From positions 1 to 19,737 of the forward strand of contig DASWIP010000060.1 in NCBI GenBank assembly GCA_036397635.1: a stretch of DNA of 19,737 nt. Direction: 5' to 3'. The stretch's first letter is position 1. Each line of letters opens with the position of its first letter. Positions 1-6,379 of the stretch are shown piece after piece. The notes below the pieces were generated by a model that saw nothing but the letters and a program-made list of their open reading frames with translations, ran no database searches and was not told the origin of the DNA. Source of the stretch: DASWIP01 sp036397635. GTDB taxonomy: Bacteria; Actinomycetota; AC-67. Made by a program: the position numbers and the translations under genes.

Positions 1-160
1 CATCCTCGATGGTCGGCACATACACATCGGCGGTCATCACGACGCCGTCGTCCATCGCGACGCGCACGTCGGTCATCTTGACGTAGTGGTTGTCGGCGCG
101 CGCGACGCCCAGCACGGACACGGCCAGCGCGACGACGAGCAGCGATGCGATCCGGCGCAC
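1..160 (-). CDS. CocE/NonD-family (S15-type) exported hydrolase, N-terminal fragment
   Basis: Only the first 53 codons lie in the window; the gene continues beyond base 1. The GTG start at 160-158 is preceded by a GGGGAG Shine-Dalgarno five bases upstream. Residues 1-22 form a signal peptide (VRRI, a run of Leu/Val/Ala, then ARADN). The mature start reads VKMTDVRVAMDDGVVMTADV followed by YVP. This is the typical opening of the CocE/NonD alpha/beta hydrolases (Xaa-Pro dipeptidyl-peptidase S15 fold), which begin with a strand, a DG turn and a strand ending in tyrosine-x-proline. These enzymes hydrolyse esters or amides such as acyl-prolyl or cephalosporin esters. The catalytic Ser-Asp-His is outside the window, so the substrate cannot be judged. 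Export to the cell surface is inferred from the signal peptide. Confidence 0.6.
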   Translation of the reverse strand, partial: MRRIASLLVVALAVSVLGVARADNHYVKMTDVRVAMDDGVVMTADVYVPTIED

Positions 161-241
161 GAGAACTCCCCTCTGACGGCTCGGTGCTCGGTTCTCGCCG
201 CAGGTGTCGGAATCCTGCCTCATGCGCCGACGGCGTCTACC

Positions 242-265
242 GGAGGCTGGCGACCCCCGGCCTCC
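242..265 (-). terminator. Hairpin directly after the stop of the 266-2269 gene
   Basis: Bases 242-250 (GGAGGCTGG) pair with 257-265 (CCGGCCTCC), giving nine pairs with one G-U and a six-base loop. The hairpin abuts the stop codon at 266-268 of the minus-strand gene. No U-tract follows, so it is a candidate GC-rich terminator or mRNA 3'-end stabiliser separating that gene from the hydrolase gene downstream on the same strand. Confidence 0.4.
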
Positions 266-2269
266 CTAGCGCTCGGGCGCGAGCAGCGGCACGAACGCCG
301 CCACCGCGAGCAGCACCGCCGCGACGCCGGCGGTCGCGAGCCCGCCGCGCACGGTCACGACCGTGATCGCCGCCCCGGTCGCCATGGCGGCCAGCCCGGC
401 GCGGAGGAACGGCATGCCCCACAGGCCGCGGCCGAGCAACGAGCGCCGCCGCAACGCGAGCAGCAGCAACGGCGCCGCGGCCAGAACCAGCATGGGCAGC
501 CAGATGCTCGAGAGCTGATCGACGAACACATCGACCCGCCTGCCCACCAGGTTCGGGACCGCGGCCTGCGGGATCAGCGGATCCTGATCGACCCACAGCG
601 CCGGGCCGAACGTGAGCGTGACCAGGCCCGCGGCGGCGATCGTCGCCGCGACGACCCCGGCGATCGCGAGCCGTTCCAGCCGCGCGCTCGCGACGATCAC
701 CGCAAGCATCAACGCCGCCGGCGCGAGCGCGAGCACCGCCCCGACGTCGCCGCCCGCGCCGTGGGTTCCCGCCAGGAACACTGCAGCCGCGCCCCACGAC
801 AGCGGCCACAGCGGCGCGCGCTCGTCTGATCGCATCCGATCGAGCAGCGCGCCGATCCCCGCCACGCCCGCCAGGATCATGCCGAGCGCGACCGGGTCGA
901 GCGCTCGCACGCGCAGCCCGCCGGCGATCGGCGTCGGCAACGCTGAGGCCGCGATCAGGCCGCCTCCCGAGGCGATGTCCGCCATCGTCAACGCCGTGCA
1001 CGAGAGCAGGGCGAGGATCAGCGCCCGCTCGCGCCCCATCACCACGCGCGCGGCCATGCCCGCGCCTATCGCGATCATCGCGGCGACAAGGGGCGGCGCG
1101 AGCAGCAGCGCCGGGGCGTACAGCACGAAGGCGACCGATGCGGTCGCAAGACCGTCGCGCCAGCCTCGCGGGAATCGATGTGGTCGAGGAGGTGCCCCGC
1201 GTCCCGACAGCACCGTTCCGGCCGCGAGCAGCGCGAGCACGATGCCCGCGATCGCGAACGATCGCGCCGCGCCGTTGTGTGCGCGAGCAGCCTCGATCAG
1301 GTCGGCCTCGAGCGCGCGCGCGCGCTCGAGGCCCTCACCCTCGACCCCGCCGATCGCCGACCCGGCGAAGCCGGGCGGCGCGTCGGCGTACCGCGGCAAC
1401 GCCCCACGGTCCACGTCATCGCGTGAGAGACCGAACCACGCGAGGATTGTCGGTGCCACATCGGTCAGCGAGACCAGGCCGTCTCGCGATGTGGTCGGGC
1501 TTCGCAGCGGCCCCGACGGGACGCCGTTGCCGGCGATGGTGATCGCGCCGAGCGCGATGTGCTCGGCGCGCCTTGGCCCCGACGGGGTCGGGGACACCAC
1601 TATCACCAGGTCGGTGCCGTCGGCGGCCTCCTGCATCGCCGCGAGCACCGTCTGAGCGCGCTCGACGGTCTGCGCGACCCAGGATGCGCGCGCCGTCGCG
1701 TCGGAGCCCAGCGACAGCTCCGCGACCAGCACGTCGGGGATCTGGGCGATCACCACGTCGGCGCTGGATGCCGTGACCGCGTCCGCCATGGCGGTGACGT
1801 TGGTGCGCGCGCCGCCGGGGAACTGCGGATCGGCGCGCGCGAAACGCTCGGACGTGACCGCGTCGACGGGACCGAAGGCTCGCGCGACCGTTGCCGGGAT
1901 GGTCTCCGGCGCGCCGCTGAGGATCGCGGACTCGAGGCCGAACGCAGCGAGCCCGATCAACAGGGGCGTGCCGCGCCTGTCCGAGGTCGGAGCACCGTTG
2001 AGGATGCGCCCGGCGCCGAGGGTCTCGGCGGCGGCGAGTGCCGCTCGGATCGGATCGAGGATCGCAGGCGGGGTGGCAACCGACGCGACGCCGGCATCGG
2101 TCATGGTCGCGAGGGGGCCGGGTCCGGTAGCAGCCCAGTCGTCGAGGGTGGTCGCATCGAGCCAGAGCACGAAGACGCGGGGATCATCGATCTCCTGGGC
2201 CGACGCGCTCGCAGGCAGTGCGAGCAGCGTCGCGGCCAGCGCGAGCACGGCGGAGCAGCGTCGGGGCAC
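266..2269 (-). CDS. Exported alkaline-phosphatase-superfamily-like domain fused to a polytopic membrane region
   Basis: A 667-residue protein with GTG start at 2269. Residues 1-24 are a signal peptide ending ASASAQ. Residues 30-285 look like an alkaline phosphatase/sulfatase-type fold: the first strand VFVLWLDATT places D38 at the usual first metal-ligand position, and SLTDVAPTILAWFGL (267-281) is the conserved C-terminal motif of this superfamily. The usual DHG metal motif is replaced by VVSPTPSG (224-231) with a later EHIALG (236-241), so catalysis may be lost. From about residue 338 to the end are about ten hydrophobic segments. Substrate is unknown; a role in cell-envelope polymer or lipid processing is possible. 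No Shine-Dalgarno is visible, and the start lies about 27 bases from a palindrome shared with the divergent TetR gene, so that regulator may also control it. Confidence 0.6.
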   Translation of the reverse strand: MPRRCSAVLALAATLLALPASASAQEIDDPRVFVLWLDATTLDDWAATGPGPLATMTDAGVASVATPPAILDPIRAALAAAETLGAGRILNGAPTSDRRGTPLLIGLAAFGLESAILSGAPETIPATVARAFGPVDAVTSERFARADPQFPGGARTNVTAMADAVTASSADVVIAQIPDVLVAELSLGSDATARASWVAQTVERAQTVLAAMQEAADGTDLVIVVSPTPSGPRRAEHIALGAITIAGNGVPSGPLRSPTTSRDGLVSLTDVAPTILAWFGLSRDDVDRGALPRYADAPPGFAGSAIGGVEGEGLERARALEADLIEAARAHNGAARSFAIAGIVLALLAAGTVLSGRGAPPRPHRFPRGWRDGLATASVAFVLYAPALLLAPPLVAAMIAIGAGMAARVVMGRERALILALLSCTALTMADIASGGGLIAASALPTPIAGGLRVRALDPVALGMILAGVAGIGALLDRMRSDERAPLWPLSWGAAAVFLAGTHGAGGDVGAVLALAPAALMLAVIVASARLERLAIAGVVAATIAAAGLVTLTFGPALWVDQDPLIPQAAVPNLVGRRVDVFVDQLSSIWLPMLVLAAAPLLLLALRRRSLLGRGLWGMPFLRAGLAAMATGAAITVVTVRGGLATAGVAAVLLAVAAFVPLLAPER

Positions 2270-2285
2270 GCGGGGAGTGTATCTC

Positions 2286-2315
2286 TTGACGATGTGACAT
2301 CGGATGTCGTACTGT
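2286..2315 (+). promoter_or_regulatory. Putative promoter of the tetR-diiron operon (leaderless)
   Basis: TTGACG at 2286-2291 and TACTGT at 2310-2315 form a -35/-10 pair with an 18-base spacer. Transcription would start at about 2322-2323, where the ATG of the TetR gene lies (2323-2325). No Shine-Dalgarno is visible, so the message is probably leaderless. This is inferred from sequence only. Confidence 0.45.
2296..2308. promoter_or_regulatory. 13-bp palindromic operator candidate between the -35 and -10 boxes
   Basis: GACATC-G-GATGTC is a perfect inverted repeat with a single central base. It sits in the spacer of the putative tetR promoter and about 27 bases before the divergent GTG at 2269. 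A second GATGTC at 2322-2327 overlaps the ATG. TetR proteins usually repress their own promoters by binding such palindromes, so this is the most likely operator for the adjacent regulator. Confidence 0.5.
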
Positions 2316-2322
2316 CATATGG

Positions 2323-2904
2323 ATGTCGGTCCCGGAGGACCTGACCCGCGCGCGCATCCTGGATGCAGCGTTCGCGTGCGCCGAACGTCACGGTCTGGCG
2401 CGTACGACCATCACCGACGTCTCGAAGCAGGCCCGGTTGTCGCGCCAGACCGTGTATCGGTACTTCCAGAACAAGCATGACCTGTGGTTCGCGCTGGTCC
2501 TCCGCGAGGAAGAGCGGATCATCGCGACCGTGCGCGAGGCGATCGAGCCGCATCCCGATCTGCGCCCCGCGCTCGAGGCCGCGTTCCTGACCACGCTGCG
2601 CTGGCTGCGCTCGCACCCGCTGCTCGACCAGGTGATGGCGTCGGAGCCGGCCGAGCTGCTGCCGTTCCTGACCGTGGAGGCCAGCCCGATGTTCGGCCTC
2701 GCGATGCGTCTGATGGACGATGTGTTCGCGGCGCGCGCACAGACCGCGTCGCCGATCCTGATCCACCGTGCGTCCGAGACCTGCGCGCGCCTGTTCATCT
2801 CGTATGCGATCACGGTGCCGGCCGACGACGCCGAAGAGGTCGCGGAAACGCTCGCCGAGCTGCTGTGTTTCGGATTGACCAAACCGCCCGGGAGGGATCG
2901 ATGA
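2323..2904 (+). CDS. TetR/AcrR-family transcriptional regulator
   Basis: A 193-residue protein, typical TetR length. Residues 9-58 are the N-terminal three-helix DNA-binding domain: ARILDAAFACAERHGLARTT, then ITDVSKQARLSRQTVYRYFQ and NKHDLW, with the family's YRYF-K-LW signature in the recognition helix and following turn. The remaining helical part is the variable ligand-binding and dimerisation domain, so the effector cannot be predicted. The ATG at 2323 coincides with the predicted transcription start. The gene overlaps the following diiron gene by ATGA (2901-2904), which indicates translational coupling and suggests it controls that enzyme. Autoregulation through the palindrome at 2296-2308 is likely; effects on the divergent membrane-protein gene are possible. 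Confidence 0.9.
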   Translation: MSVPEDLTRARILDAAFACAERHGLARTTITDVSKQARLSRQTVYRYFQNKHDLWFALVLREEERIIATVREAIEPHPDLRPALEAAFLTTLRWLRSHPLLDQVMASEPAELLPFLTVEASPMFGLAMRLMDDVFAARAQTASPILIHRASETCARLFISYAITVPADDAEEVAETLAELLCFGLTKPPGRDR

Positions 2905-3974
2905 GCAAGGACTTCTACGCGCTTCCCGTCGATGAGTCGACGTGGCAGATCCCGACAGGGTTCGGCACCACGTTCCAGTGGGAGTACGACCAGCGGCGCG
3001 CGCAGCTGCTCACCCTGTACGGCAAGGGCAAGGACAAGCAGTGGAACGCCGAGCACCGGATCGACTGGTCCTTGGACGTCGATCCCCGGCGGCCCGACAT
3101 GCCCGAGTACTACATCCCGATCTACGGCTCGGACATCTGGGAGAAGATGGCCGAGCCGGACCGGGCCGAGCTGCGGCACCACATGACGGCGTGGCTGAAC
3201 TCGCAGTTCCTGCACGGCGAGCAGGGCGCGTTGGTGTGCACGTCCAAGATCGTCATGAGCGTGCCGGACATCGACGCCAAGTTCTACGGCGCGACGCAGG
3301 TGATGGACGAGGCGCGCCACGTCGAGATCTACGACCGCTATCTGCGCACCAAGATCGAGATGGCGTATCCGATCAACCCGTTCCTGAAGACGCTGCTCGA
3401 TCAGGTGATCCAGGATCCGCGTTGGGACTTCACGTATCTCGGCATGCAGATCATGATCGAGGGGCTCGCGCTGGCCGCCTTCGCGTTGATCAGGGACTTC
3501 TCGGAGGAGGGCTTGGCGAAGCAGTTGAACACATACGTGATGCAGGATGAGGCGCGTCACGTCGCGTTCGGCCGCCTGGCGTTGCGCGATCTCTATCCGT
3601 CGCTGACGGATGCCGAACGCGCCGAGCGCGAGGAGTTCGTGGCCGAAGCATCGCGGCTGATGTACGGGCGGCTGATGGCGCGCGAGGTGTGGGACAACCT
3701 CGGGATCGGCTGGGAGACCGTGCGCCCGTACGTCGAGCACTCGGAGATGATGGGCAACTTCCGCAAGCTGCTGTTCACGCGGATCGTGCCGACAGTGAAG
3801 GACATCGGCCTGTGGGGTCCCACCGTGCAGCGTTGCTTCGAGCAGCTCGGCGTCATCGAGTTCCAGGACATGCTGCCCGATGAGCTGTCGGATGCCGACG
3901 AGCGCATCGCCGTGGAGTTCGACGCGCGCGCTCGCGAGGTGGACGCGGCGATCGCGCGCGGCACTACAGACTGA
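2901..3974 (+). CDS. Ferritin-like diiron carboxylate protein (putative oxygenase or oxidase)
   Basis: The 357-residue protein starts at the ATG overlapping the tetR stop, with GGGAGGG a few bases upstream. It has the two-helix-pair diiron signature of the ferritin/ribonucleotide-reductase-R2 superfamily: E107 in GEQGA, E137 and H140 in VMDEARHVE (134-142), E187 in MIEGLA, and E217 and H220 in QDEARHVAF (215-223). That is four glutamates and two histidines, the usual Fe2 ligand set of bacterial multicomponent monooxygenases, acyl-ACP desaturases and AurF-like N-oxygenases. It is too long for a storage ferritin and no reductase or ferredoxin is adjacent. The likely role is O2-dependent oxidation of a small molecule under TetR control; the substrate is unknown. 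Many actinobacteria carry homologues annotated only as ferritin-like. Confidence 0.75.
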   Translation: MSKDFYALPVDESTWQIPTGFGTTFQWEYDQRRAQLLTLYGKGKDKQWNAEHRIDWSLDVDPRRPDMPEYYIPIYGSDIWEKMAEPDRAELRHHMTAWLNSQFLHGEQGALVCTSKIVMSVPDIDAKFYGATQVMDEARHVEIYDRYLRTKIEMAYPINPFLKTLLDQVIQDPRWDFTYLGMQIMIEGLALAAFALIRDFSEEGLAKQLNTYVMQDEARHVAFGRLALRDLYPSLTDAERAEREEFVAEASRLMYGRLMAREVWDNLGIGWETVRPYVEHSEMMGNFRKLLFTRIVPTVKDIGLWGPTVQRCFEQLGVIEFQDMLPDELSDADERIAVEFDARAREVDAAIARGTTD

Positions 3975-4082
3975 TCCGCGCGCGGCGGCTCGATCGCGCC
4001 GGTTGCGTTCTCAGATCCGATCGCGCCGGTCGTCCGAGCCGCCCTTGAAGGATCCCGCGCGGCGCGTATCGTGGACCTGCCG

Positions 4083-4124
4083 GGCCGTCCCCGAATGGCC
4101 GTCCGCGCATGGCCGTCCCCCGCC
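4083..4124. repeat. Three 14-bp direct repeats (iteron-like)
   Basis: GGCCGTCC begins each unit at 4083, 4097 and 4111, exactly 14 bases apart. The first two units are GGCCGTCCCCGAAT and GGCCGTCCGCGCAT; the third diverges after GGCCGTCCCC. The spacing is near 1.3 helical turns, and function is unknown. Confidence 0.7.
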
Positions 4125-4137
4125 AGGTAGTCGTTTT

Positions 4138-4205
4138 CGAGTGTTACATCTCTGATCCAAATGATCGATATCTTGAGTTCAACTGGATCAGAGTTGTAAC
4201 ACTCG
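4138..4205. repeat. 21-bp AT-rich inverted repeat
   Basis: The left arm 4138-4158 starts CGAGTGTTACA and ends CTCTGATCC. The right arm 4185-4205 is its reverse complement with one mismatch (20 of 21). The 26-base centre is also AT-rich and contains ATCGAT and GATATC. No T-run follows, so an intrinsic terminator is unlikely. The arms could be operator half-sites for the adjacent HTH protein or the ends of a small mobile element. Confidence 0.75.
4173..4200 (+). promoter_or_regulatory. Possible promoter of the XRE gene inside the inverted repeat
   Basis: TTGAGT (4173-4178) and TGTAAC (4195-4200) are spaced by 16 bases, each matching four of six consensus positions. The -10 box lies in the right arm of the inverted repeat, so a protein bound there would block transcription. 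Confidence 0.3.
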
Positions 4206-4299
4206 ATCTCGGATCTCGGGGCACCGTTGTGATCACTCAACGCTGAAAGGAGATCTCAACGAGCGGTCAGATGACCCTCACTGGCTCAGGATCGGGGAC

Positions 4300-4722
4300 G
4301 TGATCCGAGCGAAGCGCGACCCGGAGATGCTCGCGGAATGGGAAGAGGCCAAGGCACGCGACGAGGCCGAAGGTCGCAGCACGCACAAGATGCTCTTGTG
4401 GGATCGCATACACACCGGGGCCTACCACATCGAGAAGCGGCGCCGCGAGTTGCGTCAGAAGGCTTCCGAGCGCCGCGCGCGCGCGTTGTCGCTGCGCCCG
4501 GACAAGGACGATGGCGAGCTCGGGGCGCGGAGGATCGGAGACGCCGTCGCGGTCGCGCGGCGTAAAGGTCGGTTGACCCAAGCGAAGCTCGCCGAGGCGG
4601 TCGGGTTCACGCGCAGCTCGCTCGCCCATATCGAAAGTGGACGGAAGCGTTTGACGTTCGATGAGGCGTGCAGGCTCGCCGACGCGCTCGCGATCCCACT
4701 CGAGCAGCTCCGCCCCACCTAG
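4300..4722 (+). CDS. XRE-family helix-turn-helix protein (antitoxin-like, stand-alone)
   Basis: A 140-residue protein from the GTG at 4300. Residues 79-137 form a Cro/C1-type HTH: RLTQAKLAEAVGFTRSSLAH then IESGRKRLTFDEACRLADAL. Residues 1-70 are charged and helical (KARDEAEGR, EKRRRELRQKASERRA) and do not match a domain I recognise. The start is uncertain: the frame stays open upstream, the Shine-Dalgarno at 4246-4252 is too distant from 4300, and residues encoded before it (such as DPHWLRIGD) look protein-like, so a rare start or translational coupling is possible. The stop overlaps the convergent gene's stop in the tetranucleotide CTAG. No toxin gene is adjacent, so a HigA-like antitoxin role is only a guess. 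Confidence 0.65.
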   Translation: MIRAKRDPEMLAEWEEAKARDEAEGRSTHKMLLWDRIHTGAYHIEKRRRELRQKASERRARALSLRPDKDDGELGARRIGDAVAVARRKGRLTQAKLAEAVGFTRSSLAHIESGRKRLTFDEACRLADALAIPLEQLRPT

Positions 4723-5783
4723 CCGCGCTGGATGAACCGAACCTCGAGGCCATCGGATCCGGCACCGATCCCGATGGTCTCGGTCACGCCGCCGGGTTCG
4801 AGCAACACGGTGAACTCGCCGGAGTTGGCGTCACCCTCGGCGCTCGCGGTCACCTCATAGGAGAGCAGAGCCTCACCGTCACTCGTGTAGAGATCACCCT
4901 CGTACGGGTCCCCGAACGCGGGAGAGAGGAACTCTTCGGCGCCGCCACCATGGACCCGCGCCTCCAGGAACAGGACCAGCAACTGGACGCGATCGTCGAC
5001 CGCTACGCTCCCGTCGATCACGCCGCGCCGCGTCACGACCCGCCCAGCAGGCACGTCGGAGGGCGATGCGGTCGCCCTCAAACCCTCGACCGCCGTGACG
5101 GCCTCAGCGCTGTAGGACTCCCAGCGATCAGGCGTGGAGGCGACGATGTGGATCATCAACGCGTTCGGCTCGTTCGTGCAGCCGGCGAGGCTGCAGAAGC
5201 TGCTCGGCCAATCGACGGTGTAGATCACCCCGCGTCCGGTGCCTCGGTGCGATCCGTCGTATTCCACCTTGTATGCAGGCCGTCCCGCGAGCTCGGTCTC
5301 CTCCTCGCTCGAGTCTCCGGGTCGCGTGACCAGGTCCATGTAATGCTCGCCCATCCGAAGCTGGATCTCGACGGCGAACGTGTCCTCGCCCGCCGACAGG
5401 CCGATCTCACCCGGCGGAAGCAGCTCGATGACACCTTCGAACTCGGTCACCCGCCACGGGTCGGGCATCAACAGGGCGTACCCCGACGCCGAATCCCAGA
5501 ACGTGACCGAGTCCGGACCGGGCAGCGGCGTCGGCGACGCTGACGGGGCGGGAGCTTCGTCCTCGCCCGGGCCAACGAAGCCCTGATCACGGTCGCCGCG
5601 TAGCGCCACGACCGCGGCCGAGGCGGCCACCAAAAGCATGACCACGAACGTCCCGGTCGCCGCGAGGCGCCGTTGGTGCGCGCGACGGACGCGCTGCTCG
5701 ACCCCGGCAAACGCGTCGGGATCCGTGCGCACGTCGTCCTCGTGCCGCATCAGTGCCTGCTTGATGTCGTGATCCAGGCTCAT
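4719..5783 (-). CDS. Membrane-anchored anti-sigma-like protein with C-terminal beta domain
   Basis: The 354-residue protein starts at ATG 5783, overlapping the sigma-factor stop by ATGA with AGAGGAG inside that gene; this places the two in one operon. Residues 1-40 are cytoplasmic and charged, 41-61 a single transmembrane helix, and 62-92 a Pro/Ser/acidic linker. The rest is extracytoplasmic. Residues 92-240 start with a SGYALLMPDPW stretch similar to PsbP/Mog1-like domains that bind the envelope. The C-terminal 110 residues are beta-rich and recall immunoglobulin-like Gmad2 domains, though I am not certain. No zinc HxxxCxxC anti-sigma motif is present. By position it should hold the ECF sigma factor inactive at the membrane until an envelope signal arrives. 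Confidence 0.6.
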   Translation of the reverse strand: MSLDHDIKQALMRHEDDVRTDPDAFAGVEQRVRRAHQRRLAATGTFVVMLLVAASAAVVALRGDRDQGFVGPGEDEAPAPSASPTPLPGPDSVTFWDSASGYALLMPDPWRVTEFEGVIELLPPGEIGLSAGEDTFAVEIQLRMGEHYMDLVTRPGDSSEEETELAGRPAYKVEYDGSHRGTGRGVIYTVDWPSSFCSLAGCTNEPNALMIHIVASTPDRWESYSAEAVTAVEGLRATASPSDVPAGRVVTRRGVIDGSVAVDDRVQLLVLFLEARVHGGGAEEFLSPAFGDPYEGDLYTSDGEALLSYEVTASAEGDANSGEFTVLLEPGGVTETIGIGAGSDGLEVRFIQRG

Positions 5784-6319
5784 GACTCGCTCCTCTCGCC
5801 GAGCCGCGCGCGCAATGCCTTCATCGCGCGGTCGGTGTGCTGCTTCACGCTGCCGACGCTCATGCCCAACGCCGCAGCGACGTCCTCCTGCGACATGTCC
5901 TCGTAGTAACGCAACGTCATCACCGCGCGCTGCTTGGGTGAAAGCTCGAGCAGCGCGCGCCACACCTCATCACGCGGACCGGGATCGTGGGGGGCAACCT
6001 CATCCCGATCGACGCGCCGGAGCGCGCGCTGCTCGGTGCCGCGACGCCGGAACGAGCTGCGCGACAGGTTCACGATCGTCCGGCGTGCGTACGCGCGGAT
6101 GGTCGCCTCCTCGGTGCGCGCGCCCGCGCGGTACAGCCGCACGAACGCTTCCTGCACGAGATCCTCGGCCTGCGCGGCATCGCCACACACGAAGTAGGCG
6201 AACCGCAGCAGGCCCGGGTACTCGAGCTGGAACCACGCGCCGAGCTGCTCGAGCCGCTCGCTCGACGGCTGGAAGATCCCGATCGCCGGCCTCCTCAGCA
6301 CCTGCGTCATCCCGTCCAT
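5780..6319 (-). CDS. ECF-type RNA polymerase sigma factor (SigE/SigM-like)
   Basis: A 179-residue protein. Region 2 (34-92) contains DLVQEAFVRLYRAGART, the -10 recognition and core-binding helix. Region 4 (120-172) contains LSPKQRAVMTLRYYEDMSQE, then DVAAALGMSVGSVKQHTDRA, the helix-turn-helix for the -35 element. Length and layout are those of a minimal ECF factor without extra C-terminal domain. It overlaps its presumed anti-sigma partner by ATGA. A TATACA box lies only four bases before the first ATG, so translation may really begin at Met4 (6310). The upstream neighbour on the same strand encodes another single-pass membrane protein. The regulon is unknown; cell-envelope stress is the usual role of this arrangement. 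Confidence 0.9.
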   Translation of the reverse strand: MDGMTQVLRRPAIGIFQPSSERLEQLGAWFQLEYPGLLRFAYFVCGDAAQAEDLVQEAFVRLYRAGARTEEATIRAYARRTIVNLSRSSFRRRGTEQRALRRVDRDEVAPHDPGPRDEVWRALLELSPKQRAVMTLRYYEDMSQEDVAAALGMSVGSVKQHTDRAMKALRARLGERSES

Positions 6320-6323
6320 GCCC

Positions 6324-6329
6324 TGTATA
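6324..6329 (-). promoter_or_regulatory. -10 box of the sigma-factor gene
   Basis: TATACA reads on the minus strand from 6329 to 6324, four bases before the ATG at 6319. Transcription starting 6-7 bases later would remove or bisect the first ATG and favour the ATG at 6310. No clear -35 is visible. Confidence 0.35.
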
Positions 6330-6341
6330 CGCGCAGAACGG

Positions 6342-6370
6342 CTCGCCGGGGTGACACCCGGGGCGGCGAG
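6342..6370 (-). terminator. Hairpin between the LolA-like gene and the sigma gene
   Basis: CTCGCC (6342-6347) pairs with GGCGAG (6365-6370), and GGGT/ACCC pairs inside. It follows the stop at 6380 of the upstream minus-strand gene. No U-tract is present, so termination is only possible. Confidence 0.35.
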
Positions 6371-6379
6371 ATCGGTCTT

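Larger units (their letters stand above)
3975..4299. other. Repeat-rich intergenic interval before the XRE gene
   Basis: No convincing gene is present in these 325 bases. A 13-bp direct repeat, CGATCGCGCCGGT, occurs at 3991-4003 and 4018-4030. Three 14-bp direct repeats lie at 4083-4124 and an AT-rich inverted repeat at 4138-4205. A strong Shine-Dalgarno, AAAGGAG, is at 4246-4252, but no ATG, GTG or TTG in the frame of the XRE gene follows at normal spacing. A ten-codon open frame from ATG 4271 ends in TGA at 4301-4303, overlapping the GTG at 4300, and could act as a coupling leader peptide. Confidence 0.5.

Noticed and set aside
2388..3740. 450-residue minus-strand frame opposite tetR and the diiron gene
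   Set aside because: Shadow of two well supported plus-strand genes; no domain pattern.
3593..4240. Minus-strand frame entering the 3975-4240 interval
   Set aside because: Starts at TTG without a ribosome site, and the 3' part is antisense to the diiron gene; the intergenic part shows no motif.
4300..4722. Complete HigBA-type toxin-antitoxin module
   Set aside because: No toxin-sized gene with a RelE/HigB pattern flanks the HTH gene on either side.
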